Positions 45,388 to 56,139 are shown, numbered from the stretch's first letter. The stretch: 64,000 nucleotides of DNA from Shewanella decolorationis S12 (GCF_000485795.1 NZ_AXZL01000058.1:62001-126000); one strand, 5' to 3'. A program made the numbers and translations. The notes: generated from the letters alone by a model not told the origin.

Positions 45388-45486
45388 GCCGTTTCACAGG
45401 TGGCGCACTAAACTGTGCGCCCCATGCTGGAGAAGTCTTTTTAGCTAAGCTATAGTGCCCTGATGTCCTGCAATGAGGAGAAAAAC

Positions 45487-45924
45487 ATGGGCTTTAACTT
45501 AACGGTGAATTGGCAAACCTCTCCAGCCGAAGAAGGTGAATTCTGCCGTGACCACAGTATTACGTTTGGCAGCGGTCAAACGATTCAGGCGTCTTCTGCC
45601 CCCGAATATAAGGGTAATGAACATTTGGTGAACCCAGAGGAAAGCCTGCTCGCGGCGCTATCCTCATGCCATATGCTTACCTTCCTCGCCATTGCACACC
45701 TCAAACGCCTCCCCGTCGCCTCTTATGTCGACGAGGCGTCGGCTGAGTTGGGGAAAAACGAGGCAGGCAAGCTTGCTGTCACCAAAATGATTTTAAATCC
45801 TAAGGTGGTGTTTGCCGAAGGTGTCGAGGTGTCAGCTGAGACTCTTGAGAAAATTCATGAAAAAGCACACGCAAACTGCTTTATCGCCAATACGTTAGCA
45901 ACGGATATCCAAATCAAGTATTGA
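45487..45924 (+). CDS. OsmC family protein
   Basis: OsmC-like redox protein of 145 residues. Conserved segments: HLVNPEESLLAALSSCHMLTFLAIA with one reactive cysteine, and a later HEKAHANCFIANTL with the second; together these form the thiol pair of the family (organic hydroperoxide reductases and relatives). I chose the ATG at 45487, with GAGGAG 6 nt upstream; an ATG 8 codons earlier lacks a ribosome site. Confidence 0.92.
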   Translation: MGFNLTVNWQTSPAEEGEFCRDHSITFGSGQTIQASSAPEYKGNEHLVNPEESLLAALSSCHMLTFLAIAHLKRLPVASYVDEASAELGKNEAGKLAVTKMILNPKVVFAEGVEVSAETLEKIHEKAHANCFIANTLATDIQIKY

Positions 45925-45957
45925 CACTAGCGGATACCACCATGTCAATAAACGTGT

Positions 45958-46009
45958 CTTTCAACCTCACTAGGGCGTGTTGATTAAATACTTTTACCGA
46001 GGTTGAAAG
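45958..46009. repeat. Inverted repeat around a TAGGGCGTGTTGA sequence
   Basis: CTTTCAACCTC (45958-45968) pairs perfectly with GAGGTTGAAAG (45999-46009) across 30 bp. The loop begins TAGGGCGTGTTGA (45971-45983), an exact match to the right end of the MITE-like element at 58018-58030 (opposite strand). Confidence 0.55.
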
Positions 46010-46046
46010 CATTGATTGATTTGTAGGTAACTCAATCAATGGGCAT

Positions 46047-46085
46047 AAAAATGGGTGTTGTCTCGGGAACCACAAGACAACACCC
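46047..46085 (-). terminator. Terminator of the tricorn-type protease gene
   Basis: Perfect 11-bp stem GGGTGTTGTCT/AGACAACACCC with an 11-nt loop; on the minus strand CATTTTTATG follows. It lies 70 bp past the stop of that gene. Confidence 0.75.
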
Positions 46086-46153
46086 TAACATTGAACTCAA
46101 TTAGCTTAACTCAGCTAACTTAAACCTCGGTTAAATTTTTATATTAAGGCCAA

Positions 46154-49100
46154 TTACTTAGCCTTAATATCTTCCGCCATACCTTTAGCAGGCATTGGTT
46201 GCGCCTTCAACGCAGGGATAGGTTGCTTGATCAACTCATCCTTAAGATAGCTGATGGCAGTTTCGAGCTGCGCATCGTGGCCGTTAAAGGTCGCAAAGGG
46301 TAGGTTATCCACCTCAATATCCGGTGTCACCCCATGTCCTTCGAGTACCCAGCGGCCATCCATCGCATATTGCGGATATTCGGCGACCCGCGCCATGCCT
46401 TTATCTGTGAGTGAGTTACGACCCGATAACCACACGCCTGCACCCGCAGTTTGCTTACCTATCAGCGGAGCAATGCCCAGCGCCTTAATCCCCGCAGAGA
46501 AGGTTTCACCATCTGAGTACGTTAGCTCGTCGGTTAACACCACTAAATGGCCACGGAAGGTTTGCTGCATATTGGTATTCGGTGTGCCATGGGTTGGCTG
46601 CCAGAAGGCCCAAGCGCGGCGCAACAGTTTTTCGATGATCCAACTATCAATATTGCCGCCGCGGTTACGGCGCACGTCGATAATCAAACCGTCCTTATCG
46701 TAATTGGTGTAAAACTCACGGGCAAAATTCTCAATATCACCGCCGCCCATGGCATATAAGTGCAAGTAACCAATCTTGCCCTTACTCGACTCAGTCACGA
46801 CGCCCGCGTTGTGGTTAACCCAATCTAAGTAACGTAATTGGCTATCGACCTGAGTGCTGACCGGCATCACCACGGTTTTATGGTTTTGGCCGCCGCGTTT
46901 AAGCTCAAGCAGAACCTGTTTATCCTGCTGATTACGCAATAAACGAGCCACATCGGCCACATTGCTCACAGGCGTGCCATTGATGGCGAGTAGCATGTCG
47001 CCTTCTTTCGCATCGACTTCGATACGGCTTAAGGGCGATGCCTGGCTAGGTAGCTCAGGATCATTACGATAAATATGGGCAATCTTCACCCCATCTTTGG
47101 TTTGTTGTAGCCGCGCGCCTAAACTCGCGCCTTTTGCTGCGTCAGGGTCTTTTGGAAGATCGCCACCACGCACCTGCGAGTGTAATGAGTCTAGCTCGCC
47201 CATCATCTGCATAAAGATATCGTTTAACTCGTTACGGTCGGTCAAACGCTCAAGTAATGGTTGGTACTTGGCCTTGGTCGCCTGCCAATCGAGGCCACGC
47301 ATCTTCTTATCGAAGAAGGAGTCTCTGTGCATTAACCAGGCATCTTCAAACATTTGTTGCCATTCTAGGGTGGGTGAAATCGCTAATTGCCACTGGTCCG
47401 TTTGCACCTTGGCGTTTTCGGTATCCCCCAACTTGTCGCCCGCATCGACGATCAGCAGCGACTTTTCATTGCTATTTTTGCGCAGTAACAACTTGCTACC
47501 ATCGGCGGACACACTGTAGTTCGCCACATCTTCAGCAAACACTTCGACTTTTGGGCGCTGCTCACTAAACTTAATCGTCATCAAGCTGGGCTCAGCGTCA
47601 TCGCCAATGGCTTGGTCAAGCACATAGAGACGACCGTCAATGGCACTTAGCTGGCTGTAATTACCTGAATCAACAGGAACTTGCCATAAACGCTCGCCAA
47701 TGCCCGCCCAATCAATTTTTACTGGCGTCGGTTTATCTTTGGAGTCTGCGTTTTCAGCCGCTTTAGTCGTCAGCTCTGTGGGTTTACTGAAGGGGAACTT
47801 AGCATTTTTTACTAAGGCAATCGCAAAAATCTGGCTGCGTTTATCAAACACTGGCCCCATATTGCGGTCGCCCCAAGGTGAGCTTGGTGTTGCAGTAAAC
47901 TGGCGATTGGAGAGGAAATATAACCACTGGCCATCGCTGCTAAAGGTCGGCGAATAGGACTCATACTTGTCACTGGTGAGCGCTTGGGCCTTATTTTCGT
48001 CCACTGAATACAGCACGATTTGTGGCCTTTGCTTGCCGATTTCGGATTTAGTTAACGCGATAAAACGACTGTCACCCGACCAGCGAATATCGGCATAGGG
48101 GCCAAGCCCCTCACCGTTGCTGATGATTTTTTGATTGGAATTTTTCTTAAGGTCCAGCAACCACACATTGCCGTCGTTATCGTCGTGGGCAAGGTAGCGG
48201 CCATCGTTTGACAGACTCAGCGTCATTCTTAAGGTATGGCCATCTTTGGTGAGTTGCTTCGCGCCGCTGCTACCATCGGCAGGAAATTGCCAAATTTCCT
48301 GTTGGCCACTCATGTCGCTGATGGCATAAACCGATTTACCATCCTGACTCATAATCGCATTGCGCACGCGATAGGTGCCAGGCAGCGCCACTTGCACTAA
48401 ACGTGAACCGTCAATTCCCGCAATCACCACATGGCTGCGGGCGGTGATCACCACTTTATCCCCCGCCAGAGCAAGGTTCGCTGAGGTTGCATAATCCATA
48501 GGATCTTTTACCCAATGCTCGCGGCGCTGGGCAAAATCTGACGTTAATTCAATATCCAATAATGAGTCTTTGGCGGAAGCGATATCAAAAACATGAATAT
48601 CAGCACCCTGCTGGAACACGACTTTGCCTTGGTCCATGCGAGCACCGCGCACCTGCCAATCTTTATATTGGGTCAACTGTTTAGCATCACTACCATCAAG
48701 CGCCATGGACCAGAGATTGTCGTTACCATCGCTGTCGCTGATAAAGTAGAGTCTGTCTTGCCATAGCATAGGCTGACGCACTGAACCTTGATGCTCACCA
48801 CTGAGTAACTGTGCCTCATCCTTGCCGCCGAGTTTAAAGCGCCATAACTCACCCTTAGCGCCGCCGCGATAAACTTTAGCGTTATCCCCAGTCACCTGCA
48901 GGCCGAAACGGGTAAAATAGACATACTGATTATTGGCATCGATCACCCCTTCCACCGCATCGGCAAGTGGTAAGTCGGTCGTCGCCAAGGTTTCAGGGTT
49001 CACCAGTCGCAGCATCCAATTATTTGCAGGGCCAAAGCCACTGTCGGTGGAATAAAGCACTTCGCCCTTTGCGGTCCAGCCTTGCACCCGCACTCGGCTG

Positions 49101-49438
49101 TTTTCGAAACTTACTCGTTTGGCCACACCGCCTGCCACAGGAATAACATAGACCTCACTCGCGCCCTCATAATTGGCCACGTAGGCCACCCATTTACCAT
49201 CGGCAGAGATGGCGGCGCCTAGCTCTTCTGCGGGTAGAGTGGTCAGGCGTGTCGCCGCTTTTTGCCCGAGCGTTTGAGTCCAAAGATCGCCTTCGGCCGT
49301 GAAAACTAAAGTTTGATCATGCAAGGCGGGGGCACGGTAATAACCTTGATTACTAGTCGATTGTGCTGCAAATACTGGGGCTGCAGACAAAGTGCCAAGG
49401 GCGAGCATGCAGCAGGCAACTGAATGACGAAGTTTCAT
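46154..49438 (-). CDS. Tricorn-type protease (S41 family) with beta-propellers and PDZ domain
   Basis: Exported protease of 1094 residues. Signal peptide about 1-24 (APVFAAQ). The N-terminal half has repeated WD/TolB-like propeller blades (e.g. LWSMALDGSDAKQLTQ, ISDMSGQQEIWQFPADG). After it come a C1 helical domain, a PDZ domain (ILLA INGTPVSNVADVARLLRN-like stretch, about 790-850) and the S41 core with GKIGYLHLYAMGGGD, DVRRNRGGNID and TYSDGETFSAGIKALG (catalytic Ser in the last). Homologous to archaeal tricorn; likely degrades peptides in the periplasm. Confidence 0.92.
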   Translation of the reverse strand: MKLRHSVACCMLALGTLSAAPVFAAQSTSNQGYYRAPALHDQTLVFTAEGDLWTQTLGQKAATRLTTLPAEELGAAISADGKWVAYVANYEGASEVYVIPVAGGVAKRVSFENSRVRVQGWTAKGEVLYSTDSGFGPANNWMLRLVNPETLATTDLPLADAVEGVIDANNQYVYFTRFGLQVTGDNAKVYRGGAKGELWRFKLGGKDEAQLLSGEHQGSVRQPMLWQDRLYFISDSDGNDNLWSMALDGSDAKQLTQYKDWQVRGARMDQGKVVFQQGADIHVFDIASAKDSLLDIELTSDFAQRREHWVKDPMDYATSANLALAGDKVVITARSHVVIAGIDGSRLVQVALPGTYRVRNAIMSQDGKSVYAISDMSGQQEIWQFPADGSSGAKQLTKDGHTLRMTLSLSNDGRYLAHDDNDGNVWLLDLKKNSNQKIISNGEGLGPYADIRWSGDSRFIALTKSEIGKQRPQIVLYSVDENKAQALTSDKYESYSPTFSSDGQWLYFLSNRQFTATPSSPWGDRNMGPVFDKRSQIFAIALVKNAKFPFSKPTELTTKAAENADSKDKPTPVKIDWAGIGERLWQVPVDSGNYSQLSAIDGRLYVLDQAIGDDAEPSLMTIKFSEQRPKVEVFAEDVANYSVSADGSKLLLRKNSNEKSLLIVDAGDKLGDTENAKVQTDQWQLAISPTLEWQQMFEDAWLMHRDSFFDKKMRGLDWQATKAKYQPLLERLTDRNELNDIFMQMMGELDSLHSQVRGGDLPKDPDAAKGASLGARLQQTKDGVKIAHIYRNDPELPSQASPLSRIEVDAKEGDMLLAINGTPVSNVADVARLLRNQQDKQVLLELKRGGQNHKTVVMPVSTQVDSQLRYLDWVNHNAGVVTESSKGKIGYLHLYAMGGGDIENFAREFYTNYDKDGLIIDVRRNRGGNIDSWIIEKLLRRAWAFWQPTHGTPNTNMQQTFRGHLVVLTDELTYSDGETFSAGIKALGIAPLIGKQTAGAGVWLSGRNSLTDKGMARVAEYPQYAMDGRWVLEGHGVTPDIEVDNLPFATFNGHDAQLETAISYLKDELIKQPIPALKAQPMPAKGMAEDIKAK

Positions 49439-49627
49439 GTGAAGTCTCTATCCTATTGTTATTGTTAGCAATGAACTTTCAAGCGGGCAAACTTTGTAAC
49501 ATTAAGCTCAAAGTCAGGCAAACTAGCACATCAAGCTAACAGAATTTTTGATAGAGGGCAGTAACTTAAGGGAAGAGAAGTTTTAGCAAATGTGTCATAG
49601 GCTTACCATTTGCCATGTCTAATAAAG

Positions 49628-50512
49628 CTACTTTGAAAACATTAGGCTGGATAAACCAGCATATTGGCGATCGATAGGACTTTGCTGATTGCTTATTTTC
49701 GTTTGCTTCGCCAGTGATAGTTGCTGCCATTTATGGATAATCCGCGCAACCTCCCCATTATTAGTTAACACTTTGATAGCTTTATTAAATTGCTTCAATT
49801 GTTCAACAGACATGCTTTGCTTGCTGAGCATTAAATGGATTTGGTTATGGTCTAGGATAGGATTAAGTACCGATAGCCTAATACCTTGATGTTGGCTGGC
49901 AATATAAGGCATCGCCATGGCATCACCAATGATCAAATCAGCTCGACCATAAGTGAGCATTTGCACCGATTTGTCGACATCAGGACTCAATACTAGTAAG
50001 TTTTCCTGCGCTAAACGCTCTCTGGTCTGCTCATAGTCTGCGCCATACCAGCCACTAATAGGTACAAGCAGCCTTAATTTTTGACTAAATATATCTTGCC
50101 ACTGGCTTAACTTAATGCTGTCCTTTTTTTCATCCAACACAAACAGGCGAACCTCCTCATGACGATATGGTGAAGAAAATAAAGCGTATTCTTCACGCTC
50201 GAAGGTTTTAGTTGCGCCCATCATCATATCTAAAGTGCCACTTTTGAGCATTTGATGGGACCGCTTAGCAGGCACATTGATAAAGTTAATCTCACATCCC
50301 AGATATTCGGCAAAGCTACGAAGCAATTCAACATCAAGCCCTTGTGCTACACCTTGCCGGTCTTGCCATGCATAGGGAGGCCAATCGTTATAACCGGCAC
50401 TAAGGGGATGGGCACAAATAGGGGAAGCGGCCTTAGATGTCGCACCCAAAGCAGGGAAAGTAAAAACGCATAACAGCAGGATATGGCAAAACTGAAAAAC
50501 GCCCTTTGGCAC
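49628..50512 (-). CDS. Periplasmic substrate-binding protein (SBP family 3)
   Basis: Protein of 294 residues with a signal peptide (1-24, ending LGA). The mature part matches bacterial extracellular solute-binding proteins family 3: AGYNDWPPYAWQDRQGVAQGLDVELLRSFAEYLGCEINF, RSHQMLKSGTLDMMMGATKTFEREEYALFSSPY. No permease or ATPase genes are beside it, so it may be a receptor/sensor partner rather than a transporter component. Start is GTG with GAGG 8 nt upstream. Confidence 0.88.
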   Translation of the reverse strand: MPKGVFQFCHILLLCVFTFPALGATSKAASPICAHPLSAGYNDWPPYAWQDRQGVAQGLDVELLRSFAEYLGCEINFINVPAKRSHQMLKSGTLDMMMGATKTFEREEYALFSSPYRHEEVRLFVLDEKKDSIKLSQWQDIFSQKLRLLVPISGWYGADYEQTRERLAQENLLVLSPDVDKSVQMLTYGRADLIIGDAMAMPYIASQHQGIRLSVLNPILDHNQIHLMLSKQSMSVEQLKQFNKAIKVLTNNGEVARIIHKWQQLSLAKQTKISNQQSPIDRQYAGLSSLMFSK

Positions 50513-50653
50513 TGTAATTGCCTCGTTGCTAGTTGTTTTTAAATGATTTTACAGCCTCTTATTTCATAAGATTCGAACGCATCGCATTGCTAAGCTTAGT
50601 CGGCATCCAAACAAGCCGCCATTAACTTAATCACTAAGTCATTTAACCTGAAA

Positions 50654-50953
50654 TTAAAGTAAACATTTATACACAATCGCCACTACTTTTGTCGGCTCCC
50701 CCATATCGGTTTGTAACCACACAATATGAGTGCCCCCCAACTCCTCCCCTTGCAAGGCTGCAGAACGTTTTGCCTCGGCGAGATTATCAGCATGACGGCT
50801 CACACCTGTGACTAAGGCAAAACTGTCACAGTGAGTCACTTCAAAATCATAGGCTTCGTTAATGCGCCGTGGTAATTGCGGAGGTTCTAAGGCGCAACTT
50901 GAGAGAAAAAAGATAAGGCAAGCTCCTGATAAAACATATTTAAACAAAATCAT
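50654..50953 (-). CDS. Small DUF4156-like lipoprotein
   Basis: Protein of 99 residues with a lipoprotein signal peptide; lipobox LSSC places the lipidated cysteine at residue 20. The mature part (CDSFALVTGVSRHADNLAEAKRSAALQGEELGGTHIVW) resembles DUF4156 small lipoproteins, which have a compact alpha/beta fold. Function unknown. Single gene; nearby genes give no clue. Confidence 0.75.
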   Translation of the reverse strand: MILFKYVLSGACLIFFLSSCALEPPQLPRRINEAYDFEVTHCDSFALVTGVSRHADNLAEAKRSAALQGEELGGTHIVWLQTDMGEPTKVVAIVYKCLL

Positions 50954-51156
50954 TGATCCAATTGTTAAATCCTAAATAGACGGGTGAACATATCGAATTC
51001 GATTCAACTTAATCGTGAAGCAACTCACATCCCTTTAACGACAACCAATACACTAAGTTACAAATATGAATTTGAATTCATATAGTTATATAAAGGTTTG
51101 ATAATCGCTCCGGATGCAAAGCTTTAATTAATTCTCTTAAGGTTCATTTACAGATG

Positions 51157-51182
51157 TAAAAAGGGAGTCAATCGACTCCCTT
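51157..51182 (-). terminator. Terminator of the thr operon
   Basis: Stem GGGAGTC-GATT-GACTCCC on the minus strand followed by TTTTTA. About 30 bp after the thrC stop. Confidence 0.85.
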
Positions 51183-51211
51183 GATATTTTACTTAACAGT
51201 AATTTTCAAGA

Positions 51212-52501
51212 TCAGCTTAACACCGCAAATAAATGTGACTTTAACTGAGAAAAATCGGCGGCTAATTCTGCCGAGAGTATGGGTTTATGCTCCACCGCTT
51301 TAAGTTCTGCTGGCAAAGGTAAATCCAGGTTAAGCTCTCTATCTACGACATCCTTAAACTTGGCAGGATGCGCCGTGCCTAAAAATATCCCCACTTCATC
51401 AGGCACTAAGTTAAGCGTTAACGCTCTCGCTGCAATCGCCGCATGAGGTTCGGACACATAACCTTTGGCATGCAACTCTGCTAGCGCCTCCGAAGTTTGC
51501 GCCTCTGATAAACGAATACCCACTAGGTCCGCCAATGGCCAACCGAGTTTCTCGCAAATGGCCTCGACGCGCGGCCAGTTACTTGGCTCGCTCACATCCA
51601 TCGCATTGGACATAGTCGCTTGAGTGGGATTAGGTTGCCAAACGCCAGTCTCTAAATAACGTGGCACAGTGTCATTCGCGTTGGTGGCGGCAATAAAACG
51701 TTTAACTGGTAAGCCCATGGCTTTGGCAAATAATCCCGCGGTGAGATTACCAAAATTACCACTGGGCACAGCAATTACAGGGTCGGCCTCATGGCGCTGT
51801 TTCGATTGGGCGACTGCTTCGAAGTAATAACAAATCTGTGCCAGTAAGCGACTGATATTGATTGAGTTGGCCGAGTTTAAATGCAAGCCATCACGCACAT
51901 CGCTATCTTCAAAAGCCTGTTTGACTAAGTGCTGGCAAGCATCGAAATCGGACGCTACTGCCACAGTGTGAATGTTCTTGCCTAAGGTGGTGAACATTTT
52001 TTCCTGTAGTTCACTGATCTTGCCCTTAGGATAAAGCACCACGACATTCACTTTATCTAGGCCGTAAAAGGCATCGGCCACCGCTGCCCCAGTGTCACCC
52101 GAGGTTGCTGTTAAAATGGTTAAGCGCGAGTCTTGGGCAAAGGCATTGATGCATTGCGCCATAAAGCGCGCGCCAAAATCCTTGAATGCTAAGGTTGGTC
52201 CGTGGAAAAGCTCGAGGCACGAGCGCTGCTCATCGACTGCAACCAAGGGCAAATCGAAATTAAAGGCACGCTCGACCAGTTTATCTACCGCGTCTTGCCC
52301 AAGCTCTGAGGCAAGCCAAGCGCCGAGCACTTTTTTACTGCGCTCTACAAAAGGCATCGCCAGCAGCGCCTCAATGTCGTGCAACACTGGGATTTGAGTA
52401 GGAAAAAACAGCCCTCTGTCTTTACCGAGTCCTAATTGCACCGCTTCCTTAAAGCTCACTTTCTGCGAAGGGTGTTTTAAATTATATAGTTCCATGCTCA
52501 C
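51212..52501 (-). CDS. thrC: Threonine synthase
   Basis: PLP-dependent enzyme of 429 residues, converting O-phospho-L-homoserine to L-threonine, the last pathway step. The PLP-lysine motif is HGPTLAFKDFGARF; other motifs are LTATSGDTGAAVADAF and PSGNFGN. It begins MELYNLKHPSQKVSF after MS. Last gene of the operon, 60 bp after thrB, and followed by a strong terminator. Confidence 0.97.
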   Translation of the reverse strand: MSMELYNLKHPSQKVSFKEAVQLGLGKDRGLFFPTQIPVLHDIEALLAMPFVERSKKVLGAWLASELGQDAVDKLVERAFNFDLPLVAVDEQRSCLELFHGPTLAFKDFGARFMAQCINAFAQDSRLTILTATSGDTGAAVADAFYGLDKVNVVVLYPKGKISELQEKMFTTLGKNIHTVAVASDFDACQHLVKQAFEDSDVRDGLHLNSANSINISRLLAQICYYFEAVAQSKQRHEADPVIAVPSGNFGNLTAGLFAKAMGLPVKRFIAATNANDTVPRYLETGVWQPNPTQATMSNAMDVSEPSNWPRVEAICEKLGWPLADLVGIRLSEAQTSEALAELHAKGYVSEPHAAIAARALTLNLVPDEVGIFLGTAHPAKFKDVVDRELNLDLPLPAELKAVEHKPILSAELAADFSQLKSHLFAVLS

Positions 52502-52561
52502 TCGACCTTATCAGTGCCAAGCCTTTAGACTTGGACTTAATGCTTTTAAAAGTAAGAAAAA

Positions 52562-53500
52562 TTAATCGACTCGACGCGTGCCTTGCTCATCGAGGCGGCA
52601 CACATGGGCAAAGCCCCCCACTTCGGTCAAATAATGAGCCTCTAACCACGCCTTGGCCGCATTAGCAGTCGCGAGATCATCAGTCACCGAAAACAGCGTT
52701 GGCCCACTGCCCGAAATGCCAGTGGTTAACATGCCTAATTCGGCGAGCGCCGCTCTGGCGTTGTCATAACCCGGTATCGCCGCCGCGCGGTAAGGTTCGG
52801 CCAACACATCCTTCAAGACTTGAATCGCAAGCTTGGCGTTTTGCTGATAAGAGGCGTGCACAAAGGCACTCAAATAACGCCCAAAATCGATGGCCACGGA
52901 CTTATCGTATTGTTCTGGCATGAGTTTACGCATCATGGCCGTTGAGAGTGAAATCCCAGGATACGCCACCACCCAATACCATTGTTTAAAACTGGGAATC
53001 GGCTCACAGATAGCACCGGGCACATTGAGCATCAGCTGCATGCCGCCCAAATAACAGGGCGCGACGTTGTCATAATGCACGCTTCCGCTGATCTTGCCCT
53101 CAAACTCGCCCATGAGTTCGAGTAGAGCTTGTTTATCGTACGGTCGTTCGAAATGCTCATTTAACGCGTAAAGAGCAGCAACCACAGAACTGGCGCTCGA
53201 GCCTAAGCCACTGCCGACGGGCAAGTTTTTCTCTAGGGTTAATGCCACACCTTGGTTTTCTTTTCCAAGGGCTTTTAAGAAAAATACCGCACATTGATGG
53301 ACAATATTCTCCTCGGGATTGCTGGGTAACTTATGCGCCCAAGCTCCCACTTGAGTAAGGCTCACCCCCGCATCCGCCGCTGCAATCGTGACCCTATCGC
53401 CCAGTAAACTGCCATCGATGGGCGCAAGTGCCGCGCCCAATAAGTCAAAGCCCACACCCACATTACCCATAGAGGCGGGAGCGTAAACGGTCAAACTCAT
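52562..53500 (-). CDS. thrB: Homoserine kinase
   Basis: GHMP kinase of 312 residues phosphorylating homoserine. The ATP-binding GHMP motif [19 protein letters not shown] is visible, as are an early [16 protein letters not shown] and a later [13 protein letters not shown]. Start overlaps the thrA stop by 4 bp (ATGA), so the two are translationally coupled. Confidence 0.97.
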   Translation of the reverse strand: MSLTVYAPASMGNVGVGFDLLGAALAPIDGSLLGDRVTIAAADAGVSLTQVGAWAHKLPSNPEENIVHQCAVFFLKALGKENQGVALTLEKNLPVGSGLGSSASSVVAALYALNEHFERPYDKQALLELMGEFEGKISGSVHYDNVAPCYLGGMQLMLNVPGAICEPIPSFKQWYWVVAYPGISLSTAMMRKLMPEQYDKSVAIDFGRYLSAFVHASYQQNAKLAIQVLKDVLAEPYRAAAIPGYDNARAALAELGMLTTGISGSGPTLFSVTDDLATANAAKAWLEAHYLTEVGGFAHVCRLDEQGTRRVD

Positions 53501-55965
53501 ACACTCACCTCACGAGTCCAATTTAAGGTTCTTAATACATCGGCAAAGGCACCTGCCGCTGTCACTTCTGTACCCGCACCATAACCACGTAGCACAAAGG
53601 GAATCGGCTGATAATAACGGCTGTAGAATGCCAGGGCATTTTCACCGCCTTTTACGCTGTAGAGCGGATCGGTGGCATCGACTTCGGTGATACGCACATA
53701 GCACGCGCCCTCTTCAATCTGCCCCACATAACGCAGCACTTTGCCCTGCGCTTTCGCCTCTGCCACTCGCGCCGCAATAGCGGCATCTGCCTCGGGTAAA
53801 CGCGCCATAAAACTTTCCACATCGCCTGAATCATCAAAATCGTCAGGCAAGACTGAGTCGACAACGATATCACTTAGCTCAAGTTTCAAACCCACTTCAC
53901 GGGCTAAGATCAGCACTTTACGCGCCACATCCATACCACTTAAATCATCACGGGGATCGGGCTCGGTAAAGCATTTTTCCCGCGCCAATTTAGTCGCTTC
54001 TGACAGCGTCATACCCTCATCGAGTTTACCGAAGATAAAGGATAAGGAGCCTGACAAAATACCGTTAAACTTGTGTAACTTATCGCCAGCAAATAAGAGT
54101 TTTTTCAAGTTATCGATAACGGGTAATCCTGCGCCCACGTTGGTCTCATACAGGAACTGACGACGTTGCTTTAATGCTGTTTGACGCAAAGCTTGGTAAT
54201 AGGCGTAATCGCGAGTGTTGGCCTTTTTATTCGGCGTCACTACGTGCATGCCCGCGTTCATCACCTCTAAATACTGGTTCGATACTTGATCGCTTGAAGT
54301 ACAATCCACCAGCACAGGGTTTAATAATTGTTGCTCTTTCACCCAAGCCAGTAGCGCCGGAAGATCGCTTGGCTGCTGACTGTCGGCAAGCAGGTTTTGC
54401 CAATTGTTTAAATCGATACCCGCACTATCGAGTAACATCTTGCTTGAATTGACTATGCCGCAGACACGTATGCTAATGTGCTGCTCTTTTAACACACTCG
54501 CCTGATGTTTGATTTGCTCGAGTAAGCCTGCGCCAACATTGCCACAACCCACTAAAAACACATCCAAATACTGCTGCACATCGAAAAAGCCTTGATGACA
54601 GGCGGCGACCGCATGTTTGGTCTTACGCTGTTCGATCACCGTTGAAATAGAACGCTCGGAGGAGCCTTGGGCAATCGCGATGATATTCACACTCGCCTGC
54701 GCTAACGCTTGGAAGAACCGTGCTGCCACACCTTTATGGGTACGCATTCCATCACCGATCAAGGAGACAATTGCCAAGTCATGGCGCATTTCGATTGGCT
54801 CGAGTAAGTCACTTTTGATTTCTAACTCAAATTCCTGCTCTAGCGCCGACTTCACCTTGGCGGACTCACTGGTCGCCACACAAAAGCTGATGCTGTATTC
54901 GCAAGAACTCTGGGTGATGAGTGACACGGAAACACCACTACGGGAAATCGCCGCCAGTGTGCGGCTCGCCATGCCGACCATGCCCTTCATGCCGGGGCCT
55001 GATACATCAAACATGGTTTGATTATCCAGATTAGAAATGGCCTTCACCTGCAAACCGCTTTCATCGGCCTGATTCGATACCAGAGTGCCGGGCGCATCGG
55101 GGTTAAAACTGTTCTTGATATAACAGGGAATATGAAACTGAGCGATAGGCGCAATCGTTTTAGGATGCAGCACCTTAGCGCCAAAGTAAGACAGCTCCAT
55201 CGCCTCTTGATAACTGAGCTGTGACAACAACTTAGCATCGGTGACAACCCGAGGATCTGTGTTGTATACGCCGTCAACGTCGGTCCAAATCTCACAACTT
55301 GAAGCATCTAAACAAGCGGCCAGCACGGCAGCGGAGTAATCTGAGCCGTTACGGCCTAAGGTCACGACCTTGCGGTCTTCATCGGCGGCGGTAAAGCCAG
55401 GCATCACCCAAACGCGCTTCTCATCGAGGGCAAGATTATTGAATCGCGGTTTACTGACGGCAATATCCACCACGGACTCGAGCGGACGACCACGGCCTAA
55501 AAACAGCTCACGTGGGTCCAGCTGCGCCGAAGTGATGCCTTTGGCCAGCATGACTTGCTCCATCAACGCAGCAGACAAACGCTCGCCCGCAACCACAATC
55601 TCGGCGCGAATACCATCAGGGCATTCCTGCAGCAGCGTAATACCGCGTAATCTGTCCTGCCAACGCGCAAGCTGCGCGCTTAGTCCGGCGAACAACACTT
55701 CGCTTTGACTGCTTGAGAGTCCAGAACTGACCGCATCTTGATAGAGCGAGGTAAACACCCGTTCAACATGTTGAATGACTGGCGAATAATCTTCCCCTTT
55801 CACCGCCACATCGACCATTTCTAGCAAGGCGTTTGTCACTGTCGCGGGCGCAGAGAGCACTGTAGCAACTGGTTCTGCTTTCGCCGCTTTGGCAACGATA
55901 TCCGCCGCCATTGAAAATCGCTGCCAATTTGCAAGCGAGGTACCACCAAATTTCATAACTTTCAT
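53497..55965 (-). CDS. thrA: Bifunctional aspartokinase I / homoserine dehydrogenase I
   Basis: Fusion enzyme of 822 residues. The aspartokinase domain (about 1-300) starts [20 protein letters not shown]-like regulatory domains follow (about 310-460); the homoserine dehydrogenase domain begins near 465 with [16 protein letters not shown] and has [15 protein letters not shown]. It catalyses the first committed step and third step toward threonine and is normally feedback-inhibited by threonine. Operon head, preceded by the thrL leader and attenuator. Confidence 0.97.
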   Translation of the reverse strand: MKVMKFGGTSLANWQRFSMAADIVAKAAKAEPVATVLSAPATVTNALLEMVDVAVKGEDYSPVIQHVERVFTSLYQDAVSSGLSSSQSEVLFAGLSAQLARWQDRLRGITLLQECPDGIRAEIVVAGERLSAALMEQVMLAKGITSAQLDPRELFLGRGRPLESVVDIAVSKPRFNNLALDEKRVWVMPGFTAADEDRKVVTLGRNGSDYSAAVLAACLDASSCEIWTDVDGVYNTDPRVVTDAKLLSQLSYQEAMELSYFGAKVLHPKTIAPIAQFHIPCYIKNSFNPDAPGTLVSNQADESGLQVKAISNLDNQTMFDVSGPGMKGMVGMASRTLAAISRSGVSVSLITQSSCEYSISFCVATSESAKVKSALEQEFELEIKSDLLEPIEMRHDLAIVSLIGDGMRTHKGVAARFFQALAQASVNIIAIAQGSSERSISTVIEQRKTKHAVAACHQGFFDVQQYLDVFLVGCGNVGAGLLEQIKHQASVLKEQHISIRVCGIVNSSKMLLDSAGIDLNNWQNLLADSQQPSDLPALLAWVKEQQLLNPVLVDCTSSDQVSNQYLEVMNAGMHVVTPNKKANTRDYAYYQALRQTALKQRRQFLYETNVGAGLPVIDNLKKLLFAGDKLHKFNGILSGSLSFIFGKLDEGMTLSEATKLAREKCFTEPDPRDDLSGMDVARKVLILAREVGLKLELSDIVVDSVLPDDFDDSGDVESFMARLPEADAAIAARVAEAKAQGKVLRYVGQIEEGACYVRITEVDATDPLYSVKGGENALAFYSRYYQPIPFVLRGYGAGTEVTAAGAFADVLRTLNWTREVSV

Positions 55966-56011
55966 CTTGATCTCCTGTACCGCGCCCGACTAAGAAACAT
56001 AAGCTAGAAAC

Positions 56012-56043
56012 AAAAAAGCCCGCTTCTTTGTGGGAAGCGGGCT
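56012..56043 (-). terminator. Attenuator terminator of the thr operon
   Basis: Stem AGCCCGCTTC (56017-56026)/GAAGCGGGCT (56034-56043), perfect 10 bp, followed on the minus strand by TTTTTT. Lies between the thrL stop and thrA, as an attenuator must. Confidence 0.9.
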
Positions 56044-56067
56044 CGTCGTTAAATTCTTTAGGGTGTA

Positions 56068-56139
56068 TCAGCCCGCCCCCACTCTGGTTGTAGTGGTGGT
56101 TGTAATAATGGTAATTACTACAAAACCTAGGCTATGCAT
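56068..56139 (-). CDS. thrL: thr operon leader peptide
   Basis: Leader peptide of 23 residues with a core ITIITTTTTTR: seven Thr and three Ile codons. Stop (TGA) at 56068-56070, then an attenuator terminator 25 nt on. Threonine or isoleucine starvation stalls the ribosome here and lets transcription reach thrA. No strong Shine-Dalgarno sequence is visible. It is the expected leader for thrABC, homologous in layout to the E. coli one. Confidence 0.85.
   Translation of the reverse strand: MHSLGFVVITIITTTTTTRVGAG

Noticed and set aside
45402..45421. Hairpin GGCGCAC-TAAACT-GTGCGCC after the DUF3325 gene
   Set aside because: Stem is good but not followed by a T-run, so it is not claimed as a terminator; it may be an RNA processing or stability element.
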